Shown piece after piece: positions 14,961 through 23,450 of a DNA stretch of 64,000 nucleotides. The first letter of the stretch is position 1; each line of letters begins with the position of its first letter. This DNA comes from Defluviitaleaceae bacterium (GTDB lineage Bacteria; Bacillota; Clostridia; Lachnospirales; WQUN01): NCBI GenBank assembly GCA_009780315.1, contig WRAH01000006.1, positions 49,624 to 113,623 on the forward strand. Reading direction: 5' to 3'. Made by a program: the position numbers and the translations under genes. The notes beneath the pieces are model-generated. The model had not been told where the DNA came from. It saw only the letters and a list, made by a program, of their open reading frames with translations, and ran no database searches.

Positions 14961-15518
14961 TCAAATCCCCAGGTGGATATAATTTTTATCCACCTGGCGG
15001 GCTAACCAATCTTCTTTTGTCATTTCATAATCTATTGCCGATTGCCATTTGCCCAGTTGGTCACGCCATGCGTTTTCATTGATACGTAATTTTTTAAAGC
15101 CCAATTTGTTTTCATACACATGCTGGGCGCGTTTGTTTGTCAAGCTTGTGTCTAGAATGACTTTTTCGTAACCGTAGTGGGTAAACAGCGCGTCTATAAA
15201 CATCGTCAGCAAAACTGTGCCAATCCCTTTTTCTTGGCTGGAGACTTCGCATATTTTTATGCCAATTTCTGCTGCACCACCTTTGTTTCGGTAAACCATT
15301 TCACCTATAGGGTATCCGTCTTGTTCTATAATATGGCGGCGGCAGGTTTCATCACTGTCTTTGGCAAGACTTTTACGGGTAGATTCAGGAGTTTCCCCTA
15401 AACCATTGGGATAACCTGCATGTGCCATGATTTCACCATTGTTCCACCAAGTACATAATTGTTCAGCATCCCCAGACATAGCGTTGCGGATGGTTAAGTT
15501 GTCTTTGACTAAATTCAT
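14961..15518 (-). CDS. GNAT-family N-acetyltransferase
   Basis: A 185-residue acetyltransferase of the RimJ/RimL-like class. The acetyl-CoA site is seen around EVSSQEKGIGTVLLTMFIDAL, followed by DTSLTNKRAQHVYENKLGF, a common C-terminal signature. The substrate cannot be read from the sequence. The start overlaps the stop of rsgA by 4 bp (ATGA-type), so it is likely translated from the rsgA message. Confidence 0.82.
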   Translation of the reverse strand: MNLVKDNLTIRNAMSGDAEQLCTWWNNGEIMAHAGYPNGLGETPESTRKSLAKDSDETCRRHIIEQDGYPIGEMVYRNKGGAAEIGIKICEVSSQEKGIGTVLLTMFIDALFTHYGYEKVILDTSLTNKRAQHVYENKLGFKKLRINENAWRDQLGKWQSAIDYEMTKEDWLARQVDKNYIHLGI

Positions 15519-16546
15519 TTTTTATGATTTCCTTTCCCCTTGTGGTGCTGTGCAATGGCTTTAAATTTTGCACGTTTTGCTGACACAAAAGCTGCTTTGT
15601 TATCCAGATATTTATTTTCGCGGACTAAAGCTTGATATTGTTCCCACTGTTCTGTAGAAAGTGTGCCGTCTGACAATGCGGCACGTATGGCACAATCTGG
15701 TTCGGTTTCATGGCGGCAGTCTGTGAAGCGGCAGTCTAAAAATAAGGCTTCTATATGGGCAAAGTTGGCACTTAGTCCTTCATCTGCATCATAAATGCCC
15801 AGCTCACGCATTCCGGGGGTATCAATGACCATTGCGCCAGAGGCAAGTGTTAAAAGCTGGCGGTGGGTTGTAGTATGGCGACCGCGGCTGTCATCTTCAC
15901 GGATGGCTTGCACTTCCATGGTTGATTCATTCATGAGTGTATTCACCAGTGATGATTTGCCTACCCCTGACATGCCAAGAAAAACAATGGTTTTATTGGG
16001 TTGGAGGTATTCCTCAAGTGCTTCCAGACCAAAGCCTGTGTGGCTGGAAATTGCATGGACAGGAACACCTGGGGCAACATTCATGACCTCTGCAATTTTT
16101 ATGTCTACATCTTCTGCCAAGTCTGCTTTAGACAATAAAATGACAGGCTGTCCACCGCTTTGCCATGCTTGGGTAAGATACCGTGCAATGCGGTTTACAT
16201 TAAAATCTTTGTTTAGAGAGGTAATAATAAATATATAGTCAAAGTTAGCCGCTACAACTTGCTCCCGATTGGATTTTACATGACCTAAACTGTGTCCAGA
16301 ATAGTCTGCACGGGAAAATTTTGAATGACGGGGCAACACGGCTTCAATAATTGATGGCCCGCTGTCATTGTAGCGAAGGTTGACATAGTCGCCTACACAG
16401 GGCAACGCTTCCCGCAAGGTTGCATCATAAATTAACGAGCCTTTTAACGCGGCTTGCACTTCACCATGGGTACATATGACTTTGTAATGGTCGCGATGTT
16501 GTTCTGTTACGCGTCCTTGAATGTGTTGATTGTTGATAAATTTCAT
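15515..16546 (-). CDS. rsgA: Ribosome small-subunit-dependent GTPase RsgA
   Basis: A 343-residue circularly permuted GTPase that helps mature the 30S subunit. It has an N-terminal OB fold (~1-75), then G4 (LLSKADL), G1 (GMSGVGKSSLVN) and G3 (DTPGM) in permuted order, and a C-terminal zinc site (CRFTDCRHETEPDCAI). The start at 16546 is preferred from the OB-fold boundary, but the GGAG there touches the ATG, so the true start may be the upstream frame to 16615. Overlaps the downstream acetyltransferase gene. Confidence 0.93.
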   Translation of the reverse strand: MKFINNQHIQGRVTEQHRDHYKVICTHGEVQAALKGSLIYDATLREALPCVGDYVNLRYNDSGPSIIEAVLPRHSKFSRADYSGHSLGHVKSNREQVVAANFDYIFIITSLNKDFNVNRIARYLTQAWQSGGQPVILLSKADLAEDVDIKIAEVMNVAPGVPVHAISSHTGFGLEALEEYLQPNKTIVFLGMSGVGKSSLVNTLMNESTMEVQAIREDDSRGRHTTTHRQLLTLASGAMVIDTPGMRELGIYDADEGLSANFAHIEALFLDCRFTDCRHETEPDCAIRAALSDGTLSTEQWEQYQALVRENKYLDNKAAFVSAKRAKFKAIAQHHKGKGNHKK

Positions 16547-16842
16547 CTCCTTTTGGCAATAAAAAAAGACACGACCAAATCGTATCTTACGAAAGGTTGC
16601 TGGTTGAGTTGGCAACGCAAATAAAAGGGTCTACCTATAGTATTTGCCCATGCCCGTATGCAGTTTTAGTTCAACATCACCATATTTGCAAAACTCATAA
16701 AACAACACTCCTTTATAATCCAGTTTAAGTGGATTGTTCATTATATTTTTTGCAGTATGACGCAAATCTTTGATTTTGTCAATGAAAAACTTTCTTTTTT
16801 CCCTTTTATGTCGTACAATCAAGAACAGAGGTGATTAAACTT

Positions 16843-17787
16843 ATGCAATACATTAAAGAAATAAGAGAAGGCGATAGGGTTATCGAACATTACTTATGCA
16901 AGCGGAAAGAAACCCGCGAATCTAAAGCAGGCAAGACGTTTTATTCCCTAAAATTGCAAGACAAAACAGGGATGATTGACGCAAAAGTTTGGGATATCCA
17001 CACAGACATTGGAGCATTTGAAGAGGGCGATATTGTAAAAATTGACGGAAATGTCGTACTGTATCAAAACGAGTTGCAAATGAAAGTGTTAAAACTACGC
17101 AAAAGCCGCGAAGGCGAATGCACCCCAAGCGAACTCATACCATCCAGCACACGAGACTTAAATGAGATGTTTGACGAACTGGTTGCGTTAATCCATTCTG
17201 TTGAAAATCCATATGTAAAAACTTTGCTGGAAAATATCATGATTAAAAATGAAGCACAAGCTAAGGCATTGAAGACCCACTCTGCCGCTTTGCACATGCA
17301 CCATGGTTACATGGGCGGGTTAATAGAACACACCCTGTCTGTGGCAGATATTTGCGTAACCCTTGGGCGTAAATATAAGTATGTAAACCGTGACATTTTA
17401 ATTGCAGGGGCACTCTTGCACGACATAGGCAAGATTTATGAACTTGCCCCCATGCCTTCAAGTGAATATACCGATGATGGACAAATGCTTGGGCATATTA
17501 TTATTGGGATAGAAATGATTGCAGAAGAAGTTGCAAAAATTCCAAATTTTCCACGAGAATTATCCTCGTTGATAAAGCACTGTATCATTTCTCACCATGG
17601 TGAGTATGAATATGGTTCACCTAAGTTGCCATCCACTGCGGAAGCTTTTATTTTACATTTTGCAGACAATATTGACGCAAAGCTTACATCCTTTGCAGAA
17701 ATTATTGAAAAAGATGCGACCCCCGGGCTTTGGACAAATTTTCAAAAAGCTTTAGGCCGTTATATTAGAAGACCAAGTGAGTTTTAG
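16843..17787 (+). CDS. yhaM: YhaM-family 3'-5' exoribonuclease
   Basis: A 314-residue protein with an N-terminal OB fold (residues ~10-90, YSLKLQDKTGMIDAKVWD) and a C-terminal HD domain. The metal ligands are visible as HHGYMGGLIEHTL, LLHDIGK and ISHHGEYEYG. YhaM trims RNA and single-stranded DNA from 3' ends. The ATG at 16843 has AGAGGTG 7 nt upstream; a GTG four codons earlier lies inside that site. It is 11 bp before the methyltransferase gene. A TACAAT -10 lies at 16812-16817. Confidence 0.92.
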   Translation: MQYIKEIREGDRVIEHYLCKRKETRESKAGKTFYSLKLQDKTGMIDAKVWDIHTDIGAFEEGDIVKIDGNVVLYQNELQMKVLKLRKSREGECTPSELIPSSTRDLNEMFDELVALIHSVENPYVKTLLENIMIKNEAQAKALKTHSAALHMHHGYMGGLIEHTLSVADICVTLGRKYKYVNRDILIAGALLHDIGKIYELAPMPSSEYTDDGQMLGHIIIGIEMIAEEVAKIPNFPRELSSLIKHCIISHHGEYEYGSPKLPSTAEAFILHFADNIDAKLTSFAEIIEKDATPGLWTNFQKALGRYIRRPSEF

Positions 17788-17798
17788 GGTGAAATTTT

Positions 17799-19151
17799 AT
17801 GAAAATTAAAAAAAATTCCCAACAACGTATTGAAATTCAATCTGCCACTGCCAAAGGTTTCGGGCTTGGATATGTTAATGATTTTGCAGTGTTTGTAGAC
17901 GGCGCATTGCCAGGGGATATATTACTGGTGCATATACTCAAAGTCAAAACCCGATATGGTTACGGCAAAATTTTAGAAATCATCACACCGTCACCCAGCC
18001 GAATAGAATCCCCTTGCCCTGTGTCCCACCATTGTGGAGGATGCCAGTGGCAACATTGCGACTATCAGGCACAACTTCGTTTTAAAAAGAAAATCGTAAC
18101 AGACGCACTGGTGAGAATTGGCGGCATAGAAAATCCAGGGGTGAATGATGTCATGGGTATGGAAAATCCCAGAAGATATCGCAATAAAGCCGTTTTTCCT
18201 ATTGTTCCTGCCAAAAATAAAAATGGCTTTACCATAGGCATGTACATGCCGCGCACCCATCGTATGGTTGAAGTTGAAGACTGCAATATTCAACACGAGG
18301 CACACATTAAAATTTTAGTTGTATTAAAAGAACATATGCGCCGTCACAGCATTTCTGCCTATGACGAAGTGACCCATACAGGCTTAATGCGTCATATCAT
18401 GATAAGAACCAGCATTGCCACAGGTGAAATCATGGTCGTGCTTGTGGCAAACGGTAAAGGGATACCTGCCGAAGGAGAAATTTGCGAAAAATTAAAAAAC
18501 CTTGGTGTGACAACTGCTATTTTCAACAGTAATAAATCCAAGGGAAATGTGATTCTAGGCGATGGTTTCCGCACACTATTTGGCAAAGGTTTTATCAGCG
18601 AAAAGTTAGGCGAAATAGAATATCAGCTTTCTGCACCTTCATTTTTTCAAGTGAACCCAGTACAAGCTGCAATATTATATGATGTTGCTATTGCTCAAGC
18701 AAGGCTAGATGGAACGCAAACAGTCATTGATGCCCATGTAGGCGTTGGCGGTGTTGCGCTGTATGCGGCAAAAAATGCCCGACATGTTATTGGTATAGAT
18801 ATCGCTCCATCATCTATTGAAGATGCAAAAAAAAATGCCGAATTAAACGGCATTACAAACACAAAATTTATTTTAGGTGCGGCAGAAGAGATTATACCCC
18901 AAATGCTTCCTACAGAATCAGCCCAAGTGGTTTTTCTTGACCCGCCCCGTAAGGGTTGTGAAGCCGCCTTGCTTGATGCACTGATTGCCGCTAAAATCCC
19001 ATGTATCGTCTACATTTCTTGCGACCCTGCAACCCTTGCACGGGACATTAAAAGGCTAGTTGGCGGAGGATATAAACTCAATGCTGTTCAGCCTGTAGAC
19101 ATGTTTCCCATGACCGGCAAAGTGGAGACAAGTGTTTTATTATGTATCTAA
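17799..19151 (+). CDS. rlmD: TrmA/RlmD-family 23S rRNA (uracil-5)-methyltransferase
   Basis: A 450-residue methyltransferase that would make 5-methyluridine in 23S rRNA. A TRAM domain covers residues ~5-60. A 4Fe-4S site is formed by CPVSHHCGGCQWQHC near residue 68. The SAM fold follows, with DAHVGVGGVALYAA (the usual Asp-x-x-x-Gly-x-Gly), DPPRKGCEAALLDA and the catalytic Cys in YISCDPATLARD. Whether it acts on one or two uridines (RlmD or RlmCD) cannot be told. It is cotranscribed with yhaM and ends in the terminator at 19165. Confidence 0.9.
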   Translation: MKIKKNSQQRIEIQSATAKGFGLGYVNDFAVFVDGALPGDILLVHILKVKTRYGYGKILEIITPSPSRIESPCPVSHHCGGCQWQHCDYQAQLRFKKKIVTDALVRIGGIENPGVNDVMGMENPRRYRNKAVFPIVPAKNKNGFTIGMYMPRTHRMVEVEDCNIQHEAHIKILVVLKEHMRRHSISAYDEVTHTGLMRHIMIRTSIATGEIMVVLVANGKGIPAEGEICEKLKNLGVTTAIFNSNKSKGNVILGDGFRTLFGKGFISEKLGEIEYQLSAPSFFQVNPVQAAILYDVAIAQARLDGTQTVIDAHVGVGGVALYAAKNARHVIGIDIAPSSIEDAKKNAELNGITNTKFILGAAEEIIPQMLPTESAQVVFLDPPRKGCEAALLDALIAAKIPCIVYISCDPATLARDIKRLVGGGYKLNAVQPVDMFPMTGKVETSVLLCI

Positions 19152-19164
19152 ATTATTTTTGAAT

Positions 19165-19208
19165 AAAAAAACCGAGAAGGAAGTTTTATAACATCCTCTC
19201 GGTTTTTT
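19165..19208. terminator. Bidirectional terminator
   Basis: Stem ACCGAGAAGGA (19171-19181) with TCCTCTCGGT (19194-19203), one base bulged, flanked by an A tract and a T tract. It serves the convergent rlmD and Na/Pi transporter genes. Confidence 0.85.
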
Positions 19209-19221
19209 GGCTGTACTGCAT

Positions 19222-20844
19222 CTATAGATTCATAGACAGTGCAATTTTCTCTGCATTATCTGCGCTTTTTTCTAAATCGTTCATGATATCCATAAATACA
19301 ACCCCGCTTTTAGGCTTACAATCTTTTGCTTTTAATCTTTTAAAGTGATTTTTAGCAAACTTCGCCAAGGTTTCGTCAACTTTATCTTCAAGTTCATTGA
19401 TTTGTAGCATTTGGGAATTATCTTGTTGTTCATAAGCAACCAACGCTTTATCTATAAGTTCCATTGTGATTCTTCTTGCCGTTTCTAACTCTGCAATGGC
19501 CGTATCAGAAAAGTGCATTCCGTTTTCAGTGACGGTTAATACATACTCTGCTATATTCTCGGCATGGTCGCCTATCTGCTCTATATCAGATAAAATTACA
19601 AACATGTCACCGACTTTCTTTGCATCACCAGCAGACAAAGGCATATTTGTAACCTCTACAAGTTTAGCGGTAATATTTTGATATAAAAAATCAACTGTTT
19701 TCTCATTTTCCAAAACCTTATTTGATTTGTCCATACTTTTTTCAAAAAAAGCATCTAACGCCAAGTTTAGATTTTCACTAGCGATTTTTCCCATGCGGCA
19801 AATCTCCAAATGCGCATTCACTACAGCAAGGGTAGGTGCTTTTGAAGTTTGTGCATCAAGATATATTAGCTTTCTTTCATGAATCTTACTGGTTTCATCC
19901 TGTTTTAATGGAATGATTATTTGCATTAACTTAGCAAGTAAAGTAACAAAGGGTATCAGGAGGATAAGGGTTGCAATGTTATACAATGTATGGAACATTG
20001 CCACTTGGCGGGCACTTTCTGACCAAGTTGTCTGAAACCAAGCCAAAATACCCGGCACAAGCAGTATCAATGAACCAAATATGATACTACCAATGATATC
20101 ATAGGTTATGTGAAACAATGCAGTGCGTTTACTATCACGGCTTGCAGGCAACGATGCAATGACCGCTGTAACACTTGTTCCAATATTTGCACCAAATATT
20201 ATAAATGCTGAGGTTTGGAAGGGAATAGGCACACCACTCAGATGCATCGTCACCAAAAGACCCATTGTCGCCGATGAACTCTGGACAATGACTGTAAAAA
20301 TAAAACCTGCAAGCAGTGCAAGCAGTGGGTTAGCAATGGCTGTTATCATATCCAAAAACGCAGGATGGGTGCGGAATACCCTAAGCGCGTCACTCATCAC
20401 GGTAATACTAAAAAATAAAATACCAAACCCTAATATAGCGTGTCCAATATTTCGGATATTTCTTTTCTTAAAAAACAAGTACATAAAAACGCCAAGAAAT
20501 ATAAATATAGGCGCATAGGCATCAATGCGAAAAGCAATAAGTTGGGCACTGAATGTTGTACCAACATTTATGCCTAATAATACACCAATTGCTTGTGTTA
20601 AATTCATTAGGCCTGCATTCACAAAACCAACTGTAATAACAGATACTGCTGTTGAACTATTGATGACAATTGTTGCAATAACCCCAACTGTTGCTGCTAA
20701 GAATCGATTAGATGTTGCGCGTTTTAAAATGACTTGTAACTTATCACCAGCGATAGCTTCTAAACCTGTTGATACCATTTTGATACCAAACAAAAGCAAT
20801 CCTAAGCCACCTAAAGCTAAAATGATATTGCCTAACACATCCAT
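19222..20844 (-). CDS. Na+/phosphate cotransporter with PhoU-like domain
   Basis: A 540-residue NptA/PNaS-family protein. About eight to nine membrane segments include the two family repeats with Gln/Ser-rich signatures (VINSSTAVSVITVGFVNAG and IVQSSSATMGLLV). Residues ~340-540 form a soluble PhoU-like helical domain. It moves phosphate with sodium across the cell membrane. The start at 20844 is chosen for GGGAGG 6 nt upstream. Single-gene unit. Confidence 0.9.
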   Translation of the reverse strand: MDVLGNIILALGGLGLLLFGIKMVSTGLEAIAGDKLQVILKRATSNRFLAATVGVIATIVINSSTAVSVITVGFVNAGLMNLTQAIGVLLGINVGTTFSAQLIAFRIDAYAPIFIFLGVFMYLFFKKRNIRNIGHAILGFGILFFSITVMSDALRVFRTHPAFLDMITAIANPLLALLAGFIFTVIVQSSSATMGLLVTMHLSGVPIPFQTSAFIIFGANIGTSVTAVIASLPASRDSKRTALFHITYDIIGSIIFGSLILLVPGILAWFQTTWSESARQVAMFHTLYNIATLILLIPFVTLLAKLMQIIIPLKQDETSKIHERKLIYLDAQTSKAPTLAVVNAHLEICRMGKIASENLNLALDAFFEKSMDKSNKVLENEKTVDFLYQNITAKLVEVTNMPLSAGDAKKVGDMFVILSDIEQIGDHAENIAEYVLTVTENGMHFSDTAIAELETARRITMELIDKALVAYEQQDNSQMLQINELEDKVDETLAKFAKNHFKRLKAKDCKPKSGVVFMDIMNDLEKSADNAEKIALSMNL

Positions 20845-20940
20845 GCTTGTCCTCCCAGATATTTTCAATTTTCAAATATATCTATTGCGCCTTAGAAAAC
20901 ATCACGGAGATTATAGCACATTTCGACAATAGGGCAAGGA

Positions 20941-21519
20941 TTATTTTAATGTATCCTTATTTGCAATAAATCCAAACATTGCGCCACAAAGCCCGCCTAC
21001 AATATGCGTCATATACGCAATATTATTCGTCACATCTGCAGTGGCAGCCGCCATAACTTCACGTCCAATATAAATACCTAATGCAAGAATAAGGGTTAAG
21101 GGAATACGTCCCTTTTGTAAATTTGTAAATGAACCCAACAAAATCAGCATAAATACAATACCACTTGCACCAAGCTTTGCTGCATCAGATACAACCAGAT
21201 GTAGAACACCTGTGACAAATGCTGTCACCACCATCATGCTAATCAACCACTTACTGCCGTATCGTTCTTCAAGCATGGGGCCGATGATGAGAATAATCAT
21301 GAAATTATTAAAAAAATGCGCCATATTGGCATGTCCAATGGCATGGGTAAATAACCGCAAGTACATCAAGGGGTCGGAAAAAGGCGCGCGGTAAACAGAG
21401 AATAAAAGTCTGTTGCTTTGTCCGTTGGTCAGCTCTGCAAGTCCCAATGCCAGTAAAGATACTACAGCAAAGGTCAAAATGACAGGCGCATTATACTGTA
21501 TGCGTCTTAGTGGATTCAT
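20941..21519 (-). CDS. Rhomboid-family intramembrane serine protease
   Basis: A 192-residue membrane protein with about six segments. The catalytic Ser is in GASGIVFML and the catalytic His in THIVGGLCGAMFG. An upstream HxxxN-like stretch (HANMAHFFNNFMII) matches the oxyanion region. Rhomboids cut transmembrane proteins within the bilayer. Substrate unknown. AGGAGGTGA-type site before the ATG. Confidence 0.9.
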   Translation of the reverse strand: MNPLRRIQYNAPVILTFAVVSLLALGLAELTNGQSNRLLFSVYRAPFSDPLMYLRLFTHAIGHANMAHFFNNFMIILIIGPMLEERYGSKWLISMMVVTAFVTGVLHLVVSDAAKLGASGIVFMLILLGSFTNLQKGRIPLTLILALGIYIGREVMAAATADVTNNIAYMTHIVGGLCGAMFGFIANKDTLK

Positions 21520-21609
21520 TTAAAATCACCTCCTGCATATTTTACCAAAAATCATCAGTTTTGTCCTATAGTATTATAATTAAATAATTCAAAATCGGAC
21601 TTGCCTATC

Positions 21610-21656
21610 GTGACAAGAACGCTCAAAAACGCTTATCTCGCGTTTTCGAGTGTCAC
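21610..21656. repeat. Long imperfect inverted repeat
   Basis: GTGACA (21610-21615) and TGTCAC (21651-21656) enclose CTCAAAAACGC and GCGTTTTCGAG, giving a long stem with a bulge on the left arm and a short loop. No T tract follows immediately on either strand. It may be a weak terminator for ruvB or a dispersed repeat unit. Confidence 0.5.
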
Positions 21657-21660
21657 TCTG

Positions 21661-22716
21661 TCAAGACCGTTTCTCATTGATTTCATTATATAATGAAAGT
21701 TGCTCCGATGATTCTTGGAAATGAGAAAGACCTAAATGGGTATAGGCTAATCGCGTGGCTGTGCGCCCTCTTGGGGTACGCTGGATGAAGCCTAACTGTA
21801 AGAGATATGGTTCTGCAACATCCTCTAGTGTACCTGCTTCTTCGTCTACACTTGCCGCAAGGGTATCTAGCCCAACAGGCCCTCCGTCAAATTTTTCTAT
21901 GATGGCAAGCAAGATTTTTTTATCAACAGAATCTAAACCTAATTTGTCAATCTCCAGTTTATCCAGTGATGATTGAGCAACTGTTAAGGTAATTTTGCCA
22001 TCATATTGAACCTCTGCAAAATCCCGCACACGCTTTAGTAAACGGTTGGCAATACGGGGCGTACCTCTTGCACGGCGGGCAATTTCTTCCGCCCCAAGCG
22101 GTTCAACTTCTACACCCAGTACTGTTGCCGAACGGGTGATAATTTTTTGTAAATCTGCCACACTGTATGGCTCTAAATGCTGTACCACACCAAATCGGTC
22201 ACGCAGGGGTGCAGTTAACATACCGATACGTGTCGTTGCGCCAATGAGTGTAAAACGCGGCAAGTCTAAGCGGATACTTCTTGCTGTTGGGCCTTTGCCT
22301 ATGATAATATCCAACACAAAATCTTCCATTGCAGGATACAAAATTTCTTCTATATTACGGTTTAGGCGGTGAATTTCATCAATAAACAAGAAATCCCCTT
22401 CACTCAACTCGTTTAAAATCGCTGCCATGTCTCCAGGGCGTTCTATTGCAGGGCCAGCAGTGATTTTTAACCGTGCATTCATAGAGGATGCAATGATTTG
22501 TGAAAGTGTAGTCTTGCCTAGCCCTGGTTGCCCATACAGCAATACATGGTCTAAAACTTCACCGCGCCCTTGGGCTGCCTTCACAAAGACTTGCATATTT
22601 TCCTTTACTTTAGCTTGCCCAATATATTCATCAAAATGCGACGGGCGCAGTTTAAGTTCTATGTCTTCGTCTTCTATATGATTAAATCCTGTTGTGTTTA
22701 GCCGTCTCTCATCCAT
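21661..22716 (-). CDS. ruvB: Holliday junction branch-migration ATPase RuvB
   Basis: A 351-residue AAA+ motor. Walker [11 protein letters not shown], Walker [12 protein letters not shown], sensor 1 IGATTR and a C-terminal winged-helix region ([17 protein letters not shown]) are all present. Normal length. It drives branch migration with RuvA, encoded 37 bp upstream. No ruvC is in the window. Confidence 0.97.
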   Translation of the reverse strand: MDERRLNTTGFNHIEDEDIELKLRPSHFDEYIGQAKVKENMQVFVKAAQGRGEVLDHVLLYGQPGLGKTTLSQIIASSMNARLKITAGPAIERPGDMAAILNELSEGDFLFIDEIHRLNRNIEEILYPAMEDFVLDIIIGKGPTARSIRLDLPRFTLIGATTRIGMLTAPLRDRFGVVQHLEPYSVADLQKIITRSATVLGVEVEPLGAEEIARRARGTPRIANRLLKRVRDFAEVQYDGKITLTVAQSSLDKLEIDKLGLDSVDKKILLAIIEKFDGGPVGLDTLAASVDEEAGTLEDVAEPYLLQLGFIQRTPRGRTATRLAYTHLGLSHFQESSEQLSLYNEINEKRS

Positions 22717-22753
22717 CTTAAACGTACCACCTTGTAATTTGTGTGCCTATCTA

Positions 22754-23374
22754 TTAAAGTGACCTCGCCAATTTTTTAAGTGCCAAGCGAATAATGCTGT
22801 CTGCCGCCATGCCTTCTTCTGCAATTTCTAAAACAGCTTGCATGGCTTCGGCACGTCCATAACCAAGTGCCAACAGTGCGTCCATGGCATCACGCTTGCT
22901 ATCATCCTGCACACTGATACTTGACAACCCTGTGATGCCAGATGTGGTTGTATCCTCCCATGTATCTGATGTGGTTTTAATTTTGTCTCTTAGTTCAAGC
23001 ATGACCCGTTGTGCAGTTTTTTTGCCTACACCCGGGGCTTTGCTTAGGGCAACTGCATCTTCTGCAAGTATTGCCATCATAATTTGTGATGGCGACATAG
23101 CACCTAAAATACCTGATGCTACTTTTGGGCCAATGCCTGATACAGAAATGAGCAGTGTAAACATACGCAATTCTTCTTGGGTTAAAAAACCATGAAGAGA
23201 TTGCCCATTTTCCGTTGTTTGATGGTAGGTAAATAACTGTACATTTGCACCCTTTGAGGGCAGGCGACTGATTGTATTTGGGGAAGCATTCACCAAGTAC
23301 CCTATCCCCCCTACATCCACTATAGCCGAAGTTTCATATATAAACTCCAATGTTCCTTTTACATAAGCAATCAT
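22754..23374 (-). CDS. ruvA: Holliday junction DNA-binding protein RuvA
   Basis: A 206-residue protein with an N-terminal OB domain (MIAYVKGTLEF), two helix-hairpin-helix motifs (ISVSGIGPKVASGIL and APGVGKKTAQRVMLEL) and a C-terminal RuvB-binding domain (DAMDALLALGYGRAEA). The start at 23374 matches the family start; another Met lies two codons upstream at 23380. First gene of the ruvAB pair. Confidence 0.96.
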   Translation of the reverse strand: MIAYVKGTLEFIYETSAIVDVGGIGYLVNASPNTISRLPSKGANVQLFTYHQTTENGQSLHGFLTQEELRMFTLLISVSGIGPKVASGILGAMSPSQIMMAILAEDAVALSKAPGVGKKTAQRVMLELRDKIKTTSDTWEDTTTSGITGLSSISVQDDSKRDAMDALLALGYGRAEAMQAVLEIAEEGMAADSIIRLALKKLARSL

Positions 23375-23401
23375 ATGCATTCATCCGTTCATTTTAAGAG
23401 A

Positions 23402-23427
23402 AAAAGCCCGCAAGTTCGCGGGCTTTT
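23402..23427. terminator. Bidirectional terminator after the Opp operon
   Basis: A 10-bp stem (AAAAGCCCGC with GCGGGCTTTT) and 6-nt loop, with A and T tracts. It lies 23 bp after the substrate-binding protein gene. Confidence 0.88.
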
Positions 23428-23450
23428 CTTTTATTTGCCTTTATTAAATA

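Noticed and set aside
16631..16822. 63-codon minus-strand ORF between rsgA and yhaM
   Set aside because: It needs a TTG start inside the yhaM promoter region, has no ribosome site and matches nothing I know.
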